Assembly (NCBI RefSeq): GCF_016702655.1
Contig: NZ_JADJDO010000014.1
Location: forward strand, 1 to 24,619
Source: Ideonella sp.
GTDB taxonomy: Bacteria; Pseudomonadota; Gammaproteobacteria; Burkholderiales; Burkholderiaceae_C
DNA: 24,619 nucleotides
Reading direction: 5' to 3'
Position 1 is the first letter of the stretch, and every line of letters begins with the position of its first letter. The notes under the pieces are model-generated. The model was not told the DNA's origin, ran no database searches, and saw nothing but the letters and a program-made list of their open reading frames with translations. This document shows positions 8,765 through 17,294 of the stretch, piece after piece. The translations under genes were made by a program, and so were the position numbers.

Positions 8765-9066
8765 TGCGAGGGCGGGGGGGGCCGGCCCCGCGGGGCCGCG
8801 GGGGGGGGGGGGGGGGGGGGGGCCGGCCGGGGGGGGCGGGGCGGGGGGGGGGGGGCCCCCCCCCCGGGGGGCGGCCGGCCGGGCGGGCCCGCCGGGGGGG
8901 GGGGGGGGGGGGGGGCGGGGGGGGGGGGGGGGGGGGGCGGGGGGGGGGGGGGGGGGGGGGGGCGGGCGGGGGGGGCGGGGGGACGGGGGGGCGGGGGCGC
9001 GGGGGGGGGCGGCGGGGGGGGGGGGGGGGTGGCGGGGGCGGGGGGGGGGGGGGGGGGGGGGGGGGT
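8765..9066. other. Poly-G tract, probable sequencing or assembly artefact
   Basis: About 300 bases consist almost wholly of G with a few C and single A or T. Before it the DNA reads normally through the dioxygenase stop; after about 9067 normal mixed sequence resumes. Long G runs broken by sparse C are what two-colour sequencing chemistry gives when signal is lost, and no bacterial locus of this kind is known to me. No gene or repeat unit should be called in it. The glycine-rich (or, in reverse, proline-rich) frames through it are meaningless. Confidence 0.85.
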
Positions 9067-9881
9067 CCTCAGCCCCCCGACGCTGCCGACATCCTTCGCC
9101 CCTTGGCGGTGGATCGCGGGGGGGGCGGCCGCCCGGCGGGGCGGGCGGCCGTCGCGTGCGCCGACGCGCCCCCCGCGCGGGCCGACGCGGCCGCCGCCGC
9201 GCGGGCTTGCCCTGCGCTTCGCTTCTGCGCGCTGCGGCAGACAACTGCGACGAGGCCGCTCACGAGGCAGGTCGCGCGCGCGCCGACCCGGGGCTGCGCT
9301 CCTCGCCGCCCCACACATCGCCCCCCCCGGGCAGCGCCTGCCGCGCTACAACGCTTGCGTATCGCGTGGGAAGCGACGCCTCTGCAAAGGCGCGCCCGCA
9401 CAGGTCGCGCAGCGCCTCTGGGGCGCCGAGAAGCGCAGGGCTCGTGGCCTCGCGCGCAGCGCGAGTCGTGGTCTGACTCGGCGCGGTTGTTTGAGCGTAG
9501 AGAGCGCAGCGAACGAAGCGAGTTCCGCGCCGGGGCCACGAGACCGAGCATCGCAGGGCAGTCGGCGCGCAGCGACGACCGCTCCAGTGAAGCGCAGCGG
9601 CCTGTGCGGGCGCGGCTTTGCCGCCCCGGTCTTTGCACGAGAAGCGCAACCCGTTTCATGCGTCGCGGGTCGCGCGATGCGCGGTGGAGCAACTGAAGTG
9701 AAACTCACCGCCCCCGGCCGCCGAGCGGCCGCCCCCCGAGGGGGCACCGGACCCGACCGGGAGACCCGGATCGGGTTCGGCGCGCTAACACCGCCGCTCC
9801 CCCTGGTCGCCTGCGGCGACCGGTCCCCGAGGGGCGTTCAGTCGGCTTTGGGGGGCCCGGCGCTCGACTGATCGGCGCGGG
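9067..9881. other. Long non-coding, repeat-like intergenic region
   Basis: No frame here has the codon pattern or motifs of a real protein, although GC bias leaves several frames open. It contains a 10-bp-arm hairpin (CGGCCGCCCG 9126-9135 with 9142-9151), a mixed stretch at about 9360-9690 including GAACGAAGCGAGTTCCGC, and a block from about 9694 (GTGAAACTCACCGCCCCCGG) rich in small fold-backs. The start of that block resembles the bases just after the dioxygenase stop (8756-8766). From memory, similar text recurs between genes of Burkholderiales and is often mis-annotated as hypothetical proteins. That recollection needs a search. Confidence 0.45.
9805..9821. terminator. Hairpin downstream of the beta-CASP nuclease gene
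   Basis: GGTCGCC-TGC-GGCGACC is a perfect 7-bp stem about 60 bp past the stop of the minus-strand gene ending at 9882. It could terminate the rhlE-oxidoreductase-nuclease transcript. There is no T-run, so this is tentative. Confidence 0.35.
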
Positions 9882-11237
9882 TCACAGGCTCGCGTGTTCG
9901 AGGTGCTCGGGCACGCGCACGCGCCAGCCGAGTTCGTCCTGGATGCGCGTGCGCAGCGTGTCGGCGGCGTGCGCTTCGCCGTGCACGACGAAGGTCTGCG
10001 CCGGGGCGGCCTCGAAGCCGCGCAGCCACTGCATCAGCTCGTCGGCGTCGGCATGCCCCGAGAAGCCCTCGAGGTGGCTGACCTCGGCCTTGACGGCGAC
10101 GTACTCGCCGAAGATCTTGACCTCGCGCGCGCCTTCGACGAGCTTGGCGCCGCGCGTGCCCGCGACCTGGAAGCCGGGGAAGACGATGTGGTGGCGCGGG
10201 TTGGGTGCCATCGCCTTCAGGTGGTGCAGCACGCGCCCGCCGGTGGCCATGCCGCTGGCCGAGATGATCACGCAGGGCCAGCGCGCGCGGGTGAGCTTCT
10301 CCGATTCGGCGGCCTTGCCGACGAGCCTGACGCCCTCGCACAACTGGGCCGCCTCGCGCGCCCGGATGCGCAGCAGCTTCGCGTGGCGCTGGTACAGCGC
10401 GGTGGCCTGCGTCGCCATCGGGCTGTCGAGGTAGATCGGCAGGTCGGCCGGAATCTCGCCCTGGCCGCGCAGCCGTTGCAGCACGAGCAGCAGCGCCTGC
10501 GCGCGGCCGACCGCGAACGAGGGCAGCAGCACCGAGCCGCCGCGGCGCACCGTCGCGCGCACGATCGTGCCCAGGCGCTGTTGCGCGTCCTCGTGCGGAT
10601 GCAGCCGGTCGCCGTAGGTCGATTCGACGATCAGCGCATTGGCGCGCGCGACACGCTGCGGCGGCGGCATCAGCAGGTCGTTGCCGCGCCCGAGGTCGCC
10701 CGAGAAGACGAGCGTCGTGCCACCAGCCTCGAGGCTCACCGCGCACGCGCCGAGCAGGTGGCCGACCGGCGACAGCGACACGCGCACCGAACCGACCCGC
10801 GTGCTGCGTCCCGGCGCGAGCGGCACCATGCGCGCGAGCGCGCGCTTCGCGTCGGCCACGGTGTACAGCGGCAGCGCGGGCGCATGGCGCGAGCTGCCGA
10901 GACGGTTGGCGCGCCGCGCGTCTTCTTCCTGCAGGTGGGCGCTGTCGAGCAACAGCACCTCGGCCAGGTCGCAGCTTGCCGGCGACGCGAAGACCTTGCC
11001 CTTGAAGCCTTGCTTGACGAGCGCGGGCAGGTAGCCGCTGTGGTCGAGGTGCGCGTGGCTCAGCACGACCGCCGAGATCGACGCCGGCTCGACCGGAAAC
11101 GGCGCCCAGTTGCGCTCGCGCAGCGTCTTCCAGCCCTGGAACAGGCCGCAGTCGAGCAGGATGCGCTCGCCGCCGAGGTCGACGAGGTGGCGCGAGCCGG
11201 TGACGGTGCTTGCAGCGCCGAGGAAGCGGATGTCCAT
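9882..11237 (-). CDS. Metallo-beta-lactamase/beta-CASP RNA nuclease family protein
   Basis: The product has 451 residues from ATG 11237, giving MDIRFLGAASTVTGSRHLVD at once. The metal site HAHLDH is at 61-66 (LSHAHLDHSGYLP). Further motifs are SPVGHLLGACA, FSGDLGR with a metal-bridging Asp, ALIVESTYGDR, the beta-CASP part (LLPSFAVGRAQALLLVLQRL, IYLDSPMA, IISASGMATGGRVLHHL), GFSGHADADEL, and a C-terminal VVHGEAHAADTLR. This is the CPSF-like group of beta-CASP proteins (YSH1/MBL-fold exonuclease), which cleave RNA; the bacterial substrate is generally unknown. An upstream GTG at 11270 would add 11 residues and was rejected for lack of conservation. It is third in a run after rhlE and the oxidoreductase, 45 bp behind the latter. 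RNA helicase plus RNase-like enzyme suggests an RNA-processing link. Confidence 0.88.
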   Translation of the reverse strand: MDIRFLGAASTVTGSRHLVDLGGERILLDCGLFQGWKTLRERNWAPFPVEPASISAVVLSHAHLDHSGYLPALVKQGFKGKVFASPASCDLAEVLLLDSAHLQEEDARRANRLGSSRHAPALPLYTVADAKRALARMVPLAPGRSTRVGSVRVSLSPVGHLLGACAVSLEAGGTTLVFSGDLGRGNDLLMPPPQRVARANALIVESTYGDRLHPHEDAQQRLGTIVRATVRRGGSVLLPSFAVGRAQALLLVLQRLRGQGEIPADLPIYLDSPMATQATALYQRHAKLLRIRAREAAQLCEGVRLVGKAAESEKLTRARWPCVIISASGMATGGRVLHHLKAMAPNPRHHIVFPGFQVAGTRGAKLVEGAREVKIFGEYVAVKAEVSHLEGFSGHADADELMQWLRGFEAAPAQTFVVHGEAHAADTLRTRIQDELGWRVRVPEHLEHASL

Positions 11238-11282
11238 GCGCGCGATCGTAGCGGAGGCCGCCGTGGTCACGCGCGGCGATGG

Positions 11283-11981
11283 TCAGCCCGAGGTGCGCCC
11301 GAGTTGCTGCAACCGCGCCGAGGGCAGGAAGTGCACGCCGGGCGGCAGTTCGTCGAGTGCGCGCACCATCGCCCGCGCCACCGTGGCGGCCGCGATCGGG
11401 CGCACGCTCGCCGGCACGAGGCCCAGCACCGGGCCAAGCAGGCGCGTGGCCCAGGCCTCGCCCGACCGCGCAGGCTGGCCGAGCGCCGCGCGGTCGCCGA
11501 GCAGCAGCGAGGGCTGGGCAAACAGCACGGTCTCGAAGCCGAGCGCGGCCACGGCCTGCTGCATCTCGCCCTTGACGCGGTTGTAGAACACGGCCGACTT
11601 CGCGTCGGCGCCGAGCGCCGAGACGATGGCGATGCGCCGCGCCCCGGCTGCCCGTGCAGCACGAGCAGTGTTGACGACGGCGTCGAGATCGACAGCGCGA
11701 AACGCCGCCTGCGATCCGGCGACCTTGATCGTCGTGCCGAGCGCGATGACCGCGTCGTCCAGCGCCGGCAGCTTGGGCAGCTTGGGCAGCCTCGCGAAGT
11801 CGATGCCTTCGTGCACGACCAGCCGCTCGTCGCGCGGCAGGCCGGGCAGCGCGCGCCGCAGCAGCAGGTGCACGGCACCGTTGCGCTTGTCTTCGAGCAG
11901 CAGCCGCAGCAGTTCGCGGCCGACAAGCCCGCTCGCGCCGGCGAGCAGCACGCGCCGCGCGGCGCCCTTCGCCTGGGCCAT
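11283..11981 (-). CDS. NAD(P)-binding Rossmann oxidoreductase (HTATIP2/NmrA-like)
   Basis: The product has 232 residues from ATG 11981: MAQAKGAARRVLLAGASGLV, with the nucleotide-binding GASGLVG at about 16-22. Later pieces include VIALGTTIKVAGSQAAFRAV, a second-half strand ARRIAIVSALGADAKSAVFY with YNRVKGEMQQAV (the Y-x3-K pair of extended SDRs), and TVLFAQPSLLLGDR. Length and order fit the atypical short-chain dehydrogenase group that includes human HTATIP2 and bacterial 'nucleoside-diphosphate-sugar epimerase' annotations. The substrate is unknown. The start lies 14 nt after the inferred end of rhlE, so it is in the same transcript. A start 45 nt upstream would overlap the rhlE tail and was not chosen. 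Confidence 0.8.
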   Translation of the reverse strand: MAQAKGAARRVLLAGASGLVGRELLRLLLEDKRNGAVHLLLRRALPGLPRDERLVVHEGIDFARLPKLPKLPALDDAVIALGTTIKVAGSQAAFRAVDLDAVVNTARAARAAGARRIAIVSALGADAKSAVFYNRVKGEMQQAVAALGFETVLFAQPSLLLGDRAALGQPARSGEAWATRLLGPVLGLVPASVRPIAAATVARAMVRALDELPPGVHFLPSARLQQLGRTSG

Positions 11982-11995
11982 CGCGCCTGCCCCGC

Positions 11996-13356
11996 TCAGC
12001 GTCCGGGGCGACCGCCGCTGCGCCACCGCCGCCGCGCGACGGCGGGCCGTCGTGGCGGCCGCGGTTGCCCGGCGCGCCGCCGGCGTTGCCGTTGCGGTGC
12101 CCGCCGGTGTGCGCGCGGCCGCCGTCGCGCCGGGCGCGGTTCGCGCCTTCGCCGATCACCATGCGGCCGAGCACGATCGGCTCGGCGCGCTCGTTCGGAT
12201 TCGGCTCGAAGCCGGGCACGATCTCGCGCGGTATCGAGCGCTTGATGAGGCGCTCGATGTCGCGCAGGAAGCCTTCTTCATCCACGCACACGAGCGAGAT
12301 CGCCTCGCCCGGCGTGCCCGCGCGGCCGGTGCGGCCGATGCGGTGCACGTAGTCCTCGGGCACGTTGGGCAGCTCGTAGTTGACGACGTGCGGCAACTGG
12401 TCGATGTCGATGCCGCGCGCGGCGATGTCGGTCGCGACGAGCACCTCGAGGTCGCCGTGCTTGAACTCGGCGAGCGCCTTGGTGCGCGCGGTCTGGCTCT
12501 TGTTGCCGTGGATCGCCATCGCGCTGATGCCGCTCTTCTCCAGATGCTCGGCGAGCCGGTTCGCGCCATGCTTCATGCGCGTGAAGACGAGCACCTGGTC
12601 CCAGCCGTGCGTTTTGATCAGGTGCACGAGCACGTCTTTCTTCGCGTCGCGGCTGACCGGAATCACCTTCTGCTCGATCAGCTCGGCGGTCTGGTTGCGC
12701 CGTGCGACCTCGATCAGGCCCGGGTTGTTCAGCAGCCGGTCGGCGAGGTTCTTGATCTCGTCGCTGAAGGTGGCCGAGAAGAGCAGGCTCTGCTTCTTCT
12801 GCGGCAGGAGGGCGAGCACCTTCTTCACGTCGGGCAGGAAGCCCATGTCGAGCATGCGGTCCACCTCGTCGAGGACGAGGATGTCGACCTGCGACAGGTC
12901 GAGCGTGCGCTGCCCCGCGTGGTCGAGCAGGCGGCCCGGCGTCGCGACGAGGATGTCGACGCCGCGCTTCAGGCGGTCGATCTGCGGCTGCATGCCGACG
13001 CCGCCGAAGATCACCATCGACGACAGCTTGGTCATGTACTTGCCGTAGATGCGCACGCTCTCCTCGACCTGCGCCGCGAGCTCGCGCGTCGGGGTGAGGA
13101 TCAGGCAGCGGATCGGGATCTTGCCGCGCGCGTCGCGCGGCGGGGCATTGAGCGACAGGCGCTGCAGCATCGGCAGCACGAAGCCGGCCGTCTTGCCGGT
13201 GCCGGTCTGGGCGCCGGCGAGCAGGTCGGCGCCGGTCAGCACCATCGGGATGGCCTGCGCCTGGATCGGCGTCGGCGTGTCGTAGCCGTGCTCGTGCACT
13301 GCGCGCAGCAAGGGCTCGGCGAGGCCGAGTTCGGAGAATTTCATGGGGATGGCCAT
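11996..13356 (-). CDS. rhlE: DEAD-box ATP-dependent RNA helicase RhlE, C-terminal tail frameshifted
   Basis: The helicase unwinds RNA in ribosome assembly and decay. From ATG 13356 (MAIPMKFSELGLAEPLLRAV; an internal ATG at 13344 is possible) it shows motif Q (TPTPIQAQAIP), I (AQTGTGKT), Ia (PTRELAAQ), TPGRLLD, motif II as DEVD rather than DEAD (LVLDEVDRMLDMGF), SAT, LVFTRMKHGANRLAEHL, ATDIAARGIDIDQLPHVVNY and HRIGRTGRAG. A basic Gly/Arg-rich tail follows (GGRAHTGGHRNGNAGGAPGN). As sequenced the tail frame has no stop and runs on into the next gene. One base missing in the GGC-GGC-GGT repeat near 12040 would restore WRSGGRPGR and a TGA at 11998-11996. The span of 1,361 nt is one short of whole codons, as that predicts. 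It heads a run with the next two genes and diverges from the cyclase. Confidence 0.85.
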
Positions 13357-13575
13357 TGAGTCGGCCCGTCGCCCGCAAGGGGCGCCAGTCGCAGGCCTGG
13401 AGGTGAGGCAAGCGCTGCAGGACGCGCGCTCGGGTCGGAAACGACGGCAGCAAGGAGACTGGATCAGCGCTGCGTGCGCCATTGTACCTGCGGTGGTGCG
13501 AGCGGCCGTGCGCGGGCGCGGTGGCAGGACTACCATAGCCGTGCGAACCACTCTCGGGACGCACGCTGGAGGGTC

Positions 13576-15336
13576 ATGGGCGACACGACCACGCGGCAAC
13601 GGCTGGCGGCGATCCTCGCCGCCGACGTGTCGGGCTATTCGCGCCTGATGGCCTGCGACGAGCCGGGCACGGTGAGCGCGCTCGACGCAGCGCGCGAGGT
13701 CTTTGCGCGCCACATCCGCGCCCAGCAGGGCCGCGTGATCGACATGGCCGGCGATTCGGTGCTCGCGGTGTTCGAGACTGCCGCCGGCGCGGTCGGCGCG
13801 TCGCTCGCGGTGCAGAACGAGATCGCCGAGCGCACCGCGGGCGAGGCCGAGGACTGCCGGATGCGATTTCGGATCGGCATCCACCTCGGCGACGTGATCG
13901 AGAAGAGCGACGGCACGGTCTACGGCGATGGCGTCAACACCGCGGCGCGGCTCGAGGCGATCGCCGAAGCCGGCGGCGTGTGCGTCTCCGACGCGGTCGA
14001 ATGCGCGGTTCGGCACCGCGTCGCGGCGCGCTTCGAGGACCTGGGCGAGCAGGCGCTGAAGAACCTGGCGCGCCCGGTGCACGCCTACCGGCTGCGCCCG
14101 ATCGTCGCGTCGGCGCCGCCGCCTGCGCCGGCTGCCGGCGCTCCCGCGCGCGAACGCGTCGACAAGCCGGCGATCGCCGTGCTGCCGCTCGACAACATGA
14201 GCGGCGAGCCGGAGCAGGAGTTCTTCGCCGACGGCATCACCGAGGACATCATCACCGAGCTGTCGCGCTTTCGCGACCTGTTCGTGATCTCGCGCAACTC
14301 GTCGTTCAAGTACAAGGGCCGGCCGGTCGAGGTGAGCAAGTTCGCGCGGGAACTGGGCGTGCAGTACGTCGTCGAGGGCAGCGTGCGCAAGGTCGGCACG
14401 CGGGTGCGCATCACGGTGCAGCTGATCGACGCCGAGACCGACCGCCATGTCTGGGCCGAGCGCTACGACCGCGACCTCGCGGACATCTTCGCCATCCAGG
14501 ACGAGGTCACCTCGGCCATCGTCGCGACGCTGCCCGGGCGCATCGAGGCCGCGTCGCGCGACCGCGCGGCGCGCAAGACGCCCGACAACCTCGCCGCCTA
14601 CGAGCTGGTGCTCGCCGGCAAGCTGCTGCACCACCGCAGCAACCGCGCCGACAACGATCGCGCGCTGGCGCTGCTCGAGCGCGCGATCGCCCTCGATCCG
14701 GCCTATGCCCACGCGCACGCGTGGAAGGCCTGCGTGCTCGGCCAGCGCTGGGGCTACAACTGGTGCGACGACCGTGCCGCGACCGAGGAGACCATCGTCG
14801 ACGAACTGACGACCGCGCTCGCGCTGGACGACAACGACAGCGACGTGCACCGCATCCTCGCCGCGGTGAACCTGGTGCGCGAGTTCCACGACCAGGCCGT
14901 CTACCACCAGCAGCGCGCGCTGAGCCTGAACCCCAACGACGACCTCGTCGTCGTGCAGCAGGGCGAGATCCTCACCTGGCACGGGCAGGCCGAGGAGGGC
15001 GCAGGCTGGATCCTCAAGGCGATGCGCCTGAACCCCTACCACCCGGAGCGCTTCTGGAGCCACCTCGCGCGTGCCCACTTCGGCGCCCGGCGCTATGCCG
15101 AAGGCCTGGACGCGATCAAGCGCATCGGCGCACCCGACGCGACGCAGCTCGCACTGCTTGCCTGCTGCGAGGCCCGGCACGGCAATCTGCCCGCTGCGCA
15201 GGCGCGCGTGCGTGGTTTGCTGGCGCGCACGCCGCCGTTCACGCTCGAGGACTACCGCGCGACGCTGCACTACCGGCACGCGGCCGATCTCGAGCACCAC
15301 CTGGAAAGCCTGGCCCAGGCCGGACTCGCGGCCTGA
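13576..15336 (+). CDS. Class III adenylate/guanylate cyclase with TolB-like and TPR regions
   Basis: The product has 586 residues; ATG 13576 is preceded by GGAGG. Residues about 8-170 form a class III cyclase domain: LAAILAADVSGYSRLM with metal ligand D17, VIDMAGDSVLAVF with D60, and FRIGIHLGDVIEKSDG, then VYGDGVNTAARLEAIAEAGG. A Pro/Ala linker (about 178-195) leads to a region PAIAVLPLDNMSGEPEQEFF, ADGITEDIITELSRF and VEGSVRKVGTRVRITVQLID (about 197-300). This is the FlgO/TolB-like part often joined to such cyclases. TPR-like helices then run to the end (ALLERAIALDPAYAHAHAWK, QRALSLNPNDDLVVVQQGEI). There is no membrane helix, so it is probably cytosolic. It makes a cyclic nucleotide, most likely cAMP, in response to an unknown input. 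It converges on the GGDEF/EAL gene with 15 bp between stops. Confidence 0.88.
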   Translation: MGDTTTRQRLAAILAADVSGYSRLMACDEPGTVSALDAAREVFARHIRAQQGRVIDMAGDSVLAVFETAAGAVGASLAVQNEIAERTAGEAEDCRMRFRIGIHLGDVIEKSDGTVYGDGVNTAARLEAIAEAGGVCVSDAVECAVRHRVAARFEDLGEQALKNLARPVHAYRLRPIVASAPPPAPAAGAPARERVDKPAIAVLPLDNMSGEPEQEFFADGITEDIITELSRFRDLFVISRNSSFKYKGRPVEVSKFARELGVQYVVEGSVRKVGTRVRITVQLIDAETDRHVWAERYDRDLADIFAIQDEVTSAIVATLPGRIEAASRDRAARKTPDNLAAYELVLAGKLLHHRSNRADNDRALALLERAIALDPAYAHAHAWKACVLGQRWGYNWCDDRAATEETIVDELTTALALDDNDSDVHRILAAVNLVREFHDQAVYHQQRALSLNPNDDLVVVQQGEILTWHGQAEEGAGWILKAMRLNPYHPERFWSHLARAHFGARRYAEGLDAIKRIGAPDATQLALLACCEARHGNLPAAQARVRGLLARTPPFTLEDYRATLHYRHAADLEHHLESLAQAGLAA

Positions 15337-15351
15337 GGTGGCCGGGGGTTC

Positions 15352-17292
15352 TCAGGCGGCCAGCGTCAGCGCCGGCAGCCGCGGCAGTCGCGCGGCGAGC
15401 AGCGTCTCTGTCATCGGCCGCCCGGTCAGGTAGCCCTGGACCGAGTCGCAGCCCAGGCCGCGCAGGAAGTCGAGCTGGGCCTGCGTCTCGACGCCTTCGG
15501 CCACGACCTGCATCCCGAGACTGTGCGAGAGCGCGATCACGGCTTGCGTGATCGCCGCGTCGTCGCGGTCGAGCGGAAGCCCGCTGACGAAGGAGCGGTC
15601 GATCTTGAGCGTCTGCGCCGGAAACCGCTTCAGGTAGGCGAGCGACGAGTAGCCGGTGCCGAAGTCGTCGATCGCGATGTGCACGCCGAGCGTGTGCAGC
15701 CGCTGCAGCGTGGCGTGCGCACGATCGGGGTCGGCCATCAACACGCTCTCGGTGATCTCGACTTCGAGCAGGTCCGGTGCGATGCCGGCCGCGGACAGCG
15801 ACTCGAGCACGTCGTCGATCAGCGTGTCGCTCGTGAACTGGCGCGCCGAGAGATTGATCGCACAGCGCGGAATGGCGAGCCCCGCGGCACGCCACTGGCT
15901 GAGCTGGCGGCAGGCAGCGCCCAGCACCCAGCGCCCGAGCGGCACGATCAGGCCGCTGTCCTCGGCGATCGGGATGAACTCCAATGGCGGTACGAGGCCG
16001 CGCTTCGGATGCTGCCAGCGCACCAGCGCCTCGATGCCGCGCAGCTCGCCGCCGGCGATGTCGAACTTGGGCTGGTAGTGCAGCACGAGCTCGCCACGCT
16101 CGATGGCGTGGCGCAGGTCGGTCTCGAGCGCGAACAGCAGCGCCGACTGCGCCGCGAGCGCTGCCGTGTAGAAGTGGAAGCTGTTCTTGCCGCCGGCCTT
16201 GGCCTGGTACATCGCCGCATCGGCGTTCTTGAGCAGCGTCTGCGCGTCGTCGCCATCGGCCGGGTACATCGCGATGCCGCAGCTGCCCGTGATCCACACG
16301 CTGCGTCCGCGCAGCGGCAGCGGCTCGCTGATGACGGCGAGCAGCTTGCGCGCCACGGCCGAGAGGGCGGCCACGTCGGCCTCGCCGTCGAGCAGGACCA
16401 CGAACTCGTCGCCGCCCAGGCGCGCGATCAGGTCGCTCTCGCGCAGCAGCCCGCGCAGGCGCGCGGCCATGATCTGCAGCAGTTCGTCGCCGGCGGCGTG
16501 GCCGAGCGTGTCGTTGATCGCCTTGAAGCGGTCGAGGTCGAGGAAGCACAGGCCGAAGCTGCTGCCAGCGCGCCGCGCCCGAGCCAGGGCGCGCTCGAGT
16601 TCGGCGACGAACAGGTTGCGATTGGGCAGCCCGCACAGGCTGTCGTAGCTCGCGAGCTGCTGCATCCGCTGCGCGGCCAGCGTGGCCTGGGTCTCGTCGG
16701 TGCCGACCCCGCGATAGCCCTGGAAGCGCTCGTCGGCGTCGAAGATCGGCTCGCCGCTGATGCGGATGTGGCACAGCACCCCGTCGGGCCGGCGGTAGCC
16801 ATAGCGGAAGTCCCGAAAGGGCTCGTGGCGCTCGATCTGCGCCAGGTGGCGGGCGAGCACTTCCGGGTCGACCTCGAAGCGGCTGCTTGCGCCGCGGCGC
16901 TCGCCGATGAACTCGACCGGGTCGATGCCGGAGGCTCCCTGGAAGCCCTCGGAGACGTAGGTGAACCGCAACTGCGCATCCTGCTCCCAGATCCAGTCGG
17001 CCGACAGCGAGACCAGGTTGGCCAGCCGCCCCTCGCTCAGGCGCAGGGCCTCGGTGCGTTCGCGCACGCGCGACTCGAGCTGGTCGCGTTCGGCCTGCAG
17101 CGCCTCGTTCAGGCGCGTCATCTCGCCCGAGGCGAGCGTCTGCGAGCGTTCGAGCAGGTAGCGCTCCTGGTCGGCGTCGGTGTAGGCGCAGCTGACGCGC
17201 TCGAGCAACGCCGCCCAGGGGCCGCCGGGCTCGGCCTGCGGGTCGATGCCGAGGCGCCGCAACTGGCGCGCGAGCAGGGGGTGCAGTGCCAA
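15352..17292 (-). CDS. PAS-GGDEF-EAL cyclic-di-GMP enzyme
   Basis: The product has 646 residues, with a TTG start at 17292 placed two bases after the FIST gene stop (TGA-AC-TTG), which implies translational coupling. Domains: an N-terminal helical region with a coiled coil (about 42-88, ERYLLERSQTL to ESRVRERTEALR), a PAS domain (about 90-205, SADWIWEQDAQLRFTYVSEG, YRRPDGVLCHIRISG), GGDEF (about 215-375) and EAL (about 385-635). The GGDEF motif is intact (293-297) with an RxxD inhibitory site (R284-D287) five residues before it. The EAL motif is intact (421-423, GIEALVRWQHP) with EVEITESVLM, IAIDDFGTGYSSLAYL, LKIDRSFV and VVAEGVET. Both diguanylate cyclase and phosphodiesterase activities are thus possible. 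No membrane segment is seen; the signal probably comes through PAS and the FIST partner. Confidence 0.93.
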   Translation of the reverse strand: MALHPLLARQLRRLGIDPQAEPGGPWAALLERVSCAYTDADQERYLLERSQTLASGEMTRLNEALQAERDQLESRVRERTEALRLSEGRLANLVSLSADWIWEQDAQLRFTYVSEGFQGASGIDPVEFIGERRGASSRFEVDPEVLARHLAQIERHEPFRDFRYGYRRPDGVLCHIRISGEPIFDADERFQGYRGVGTDETQATLAAQRMQQLASYDSLCGLPNRNLFVAELERALARARRAGSSFGLCFLDLDRFKAINDTLGHAAGDELLQIMAARLRGLLRESDLIARLGGDEFVVLLDGEADVAALSAVARKLLAVISEPLPLRGRSVWITGSCGIAMYPADGDDAQTLLKNADAAMYQAKAGGKNSFHFYTAALAAQSALLFALETDLRHAIERGELVLHYQPKFDIAGGELRGIEALVRWQHPKRGLVPPLEFIPIAEDSGLIVPLGRWVLGAACRQLSQWRAAGLAIPRCAINLSARQFTSDTLIDDVLESLSAAGIAPDLLEVEITESVLMADPDRAHATLQRLHTLGVHIAIDDFGTGYSSLAYLKRFPAQTLKIDRSFVSGLPLDRDDAAITQAVIALSHSLGMQVVAEGVETQAQLDFLRGLGCDSVQGYLTGRPMTETLLAARLPRLPALTLAA

Positions 17293-17294
17293 GT

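Noticed and set aside
8758..9696. A glycine-rich (plus strand) or proline-rich (minus strand) protein.
   Set aside because: Produced by the poly-G tract; not credible.
9156..9871. Several open frames in the long intergenic block.
   Set aside because: No ribosome-binding sites, no family resemblance, overlapping in all frames, and codon pattern unlike neighbouring genes.
9838..15300. An open minus-strand frame of over 1,800 codons.
   Set aside because: It only joins the RhlE frame to antisense and out-of-frame stretches because high GC removes stop codons. It overlaps at least three clear genes.
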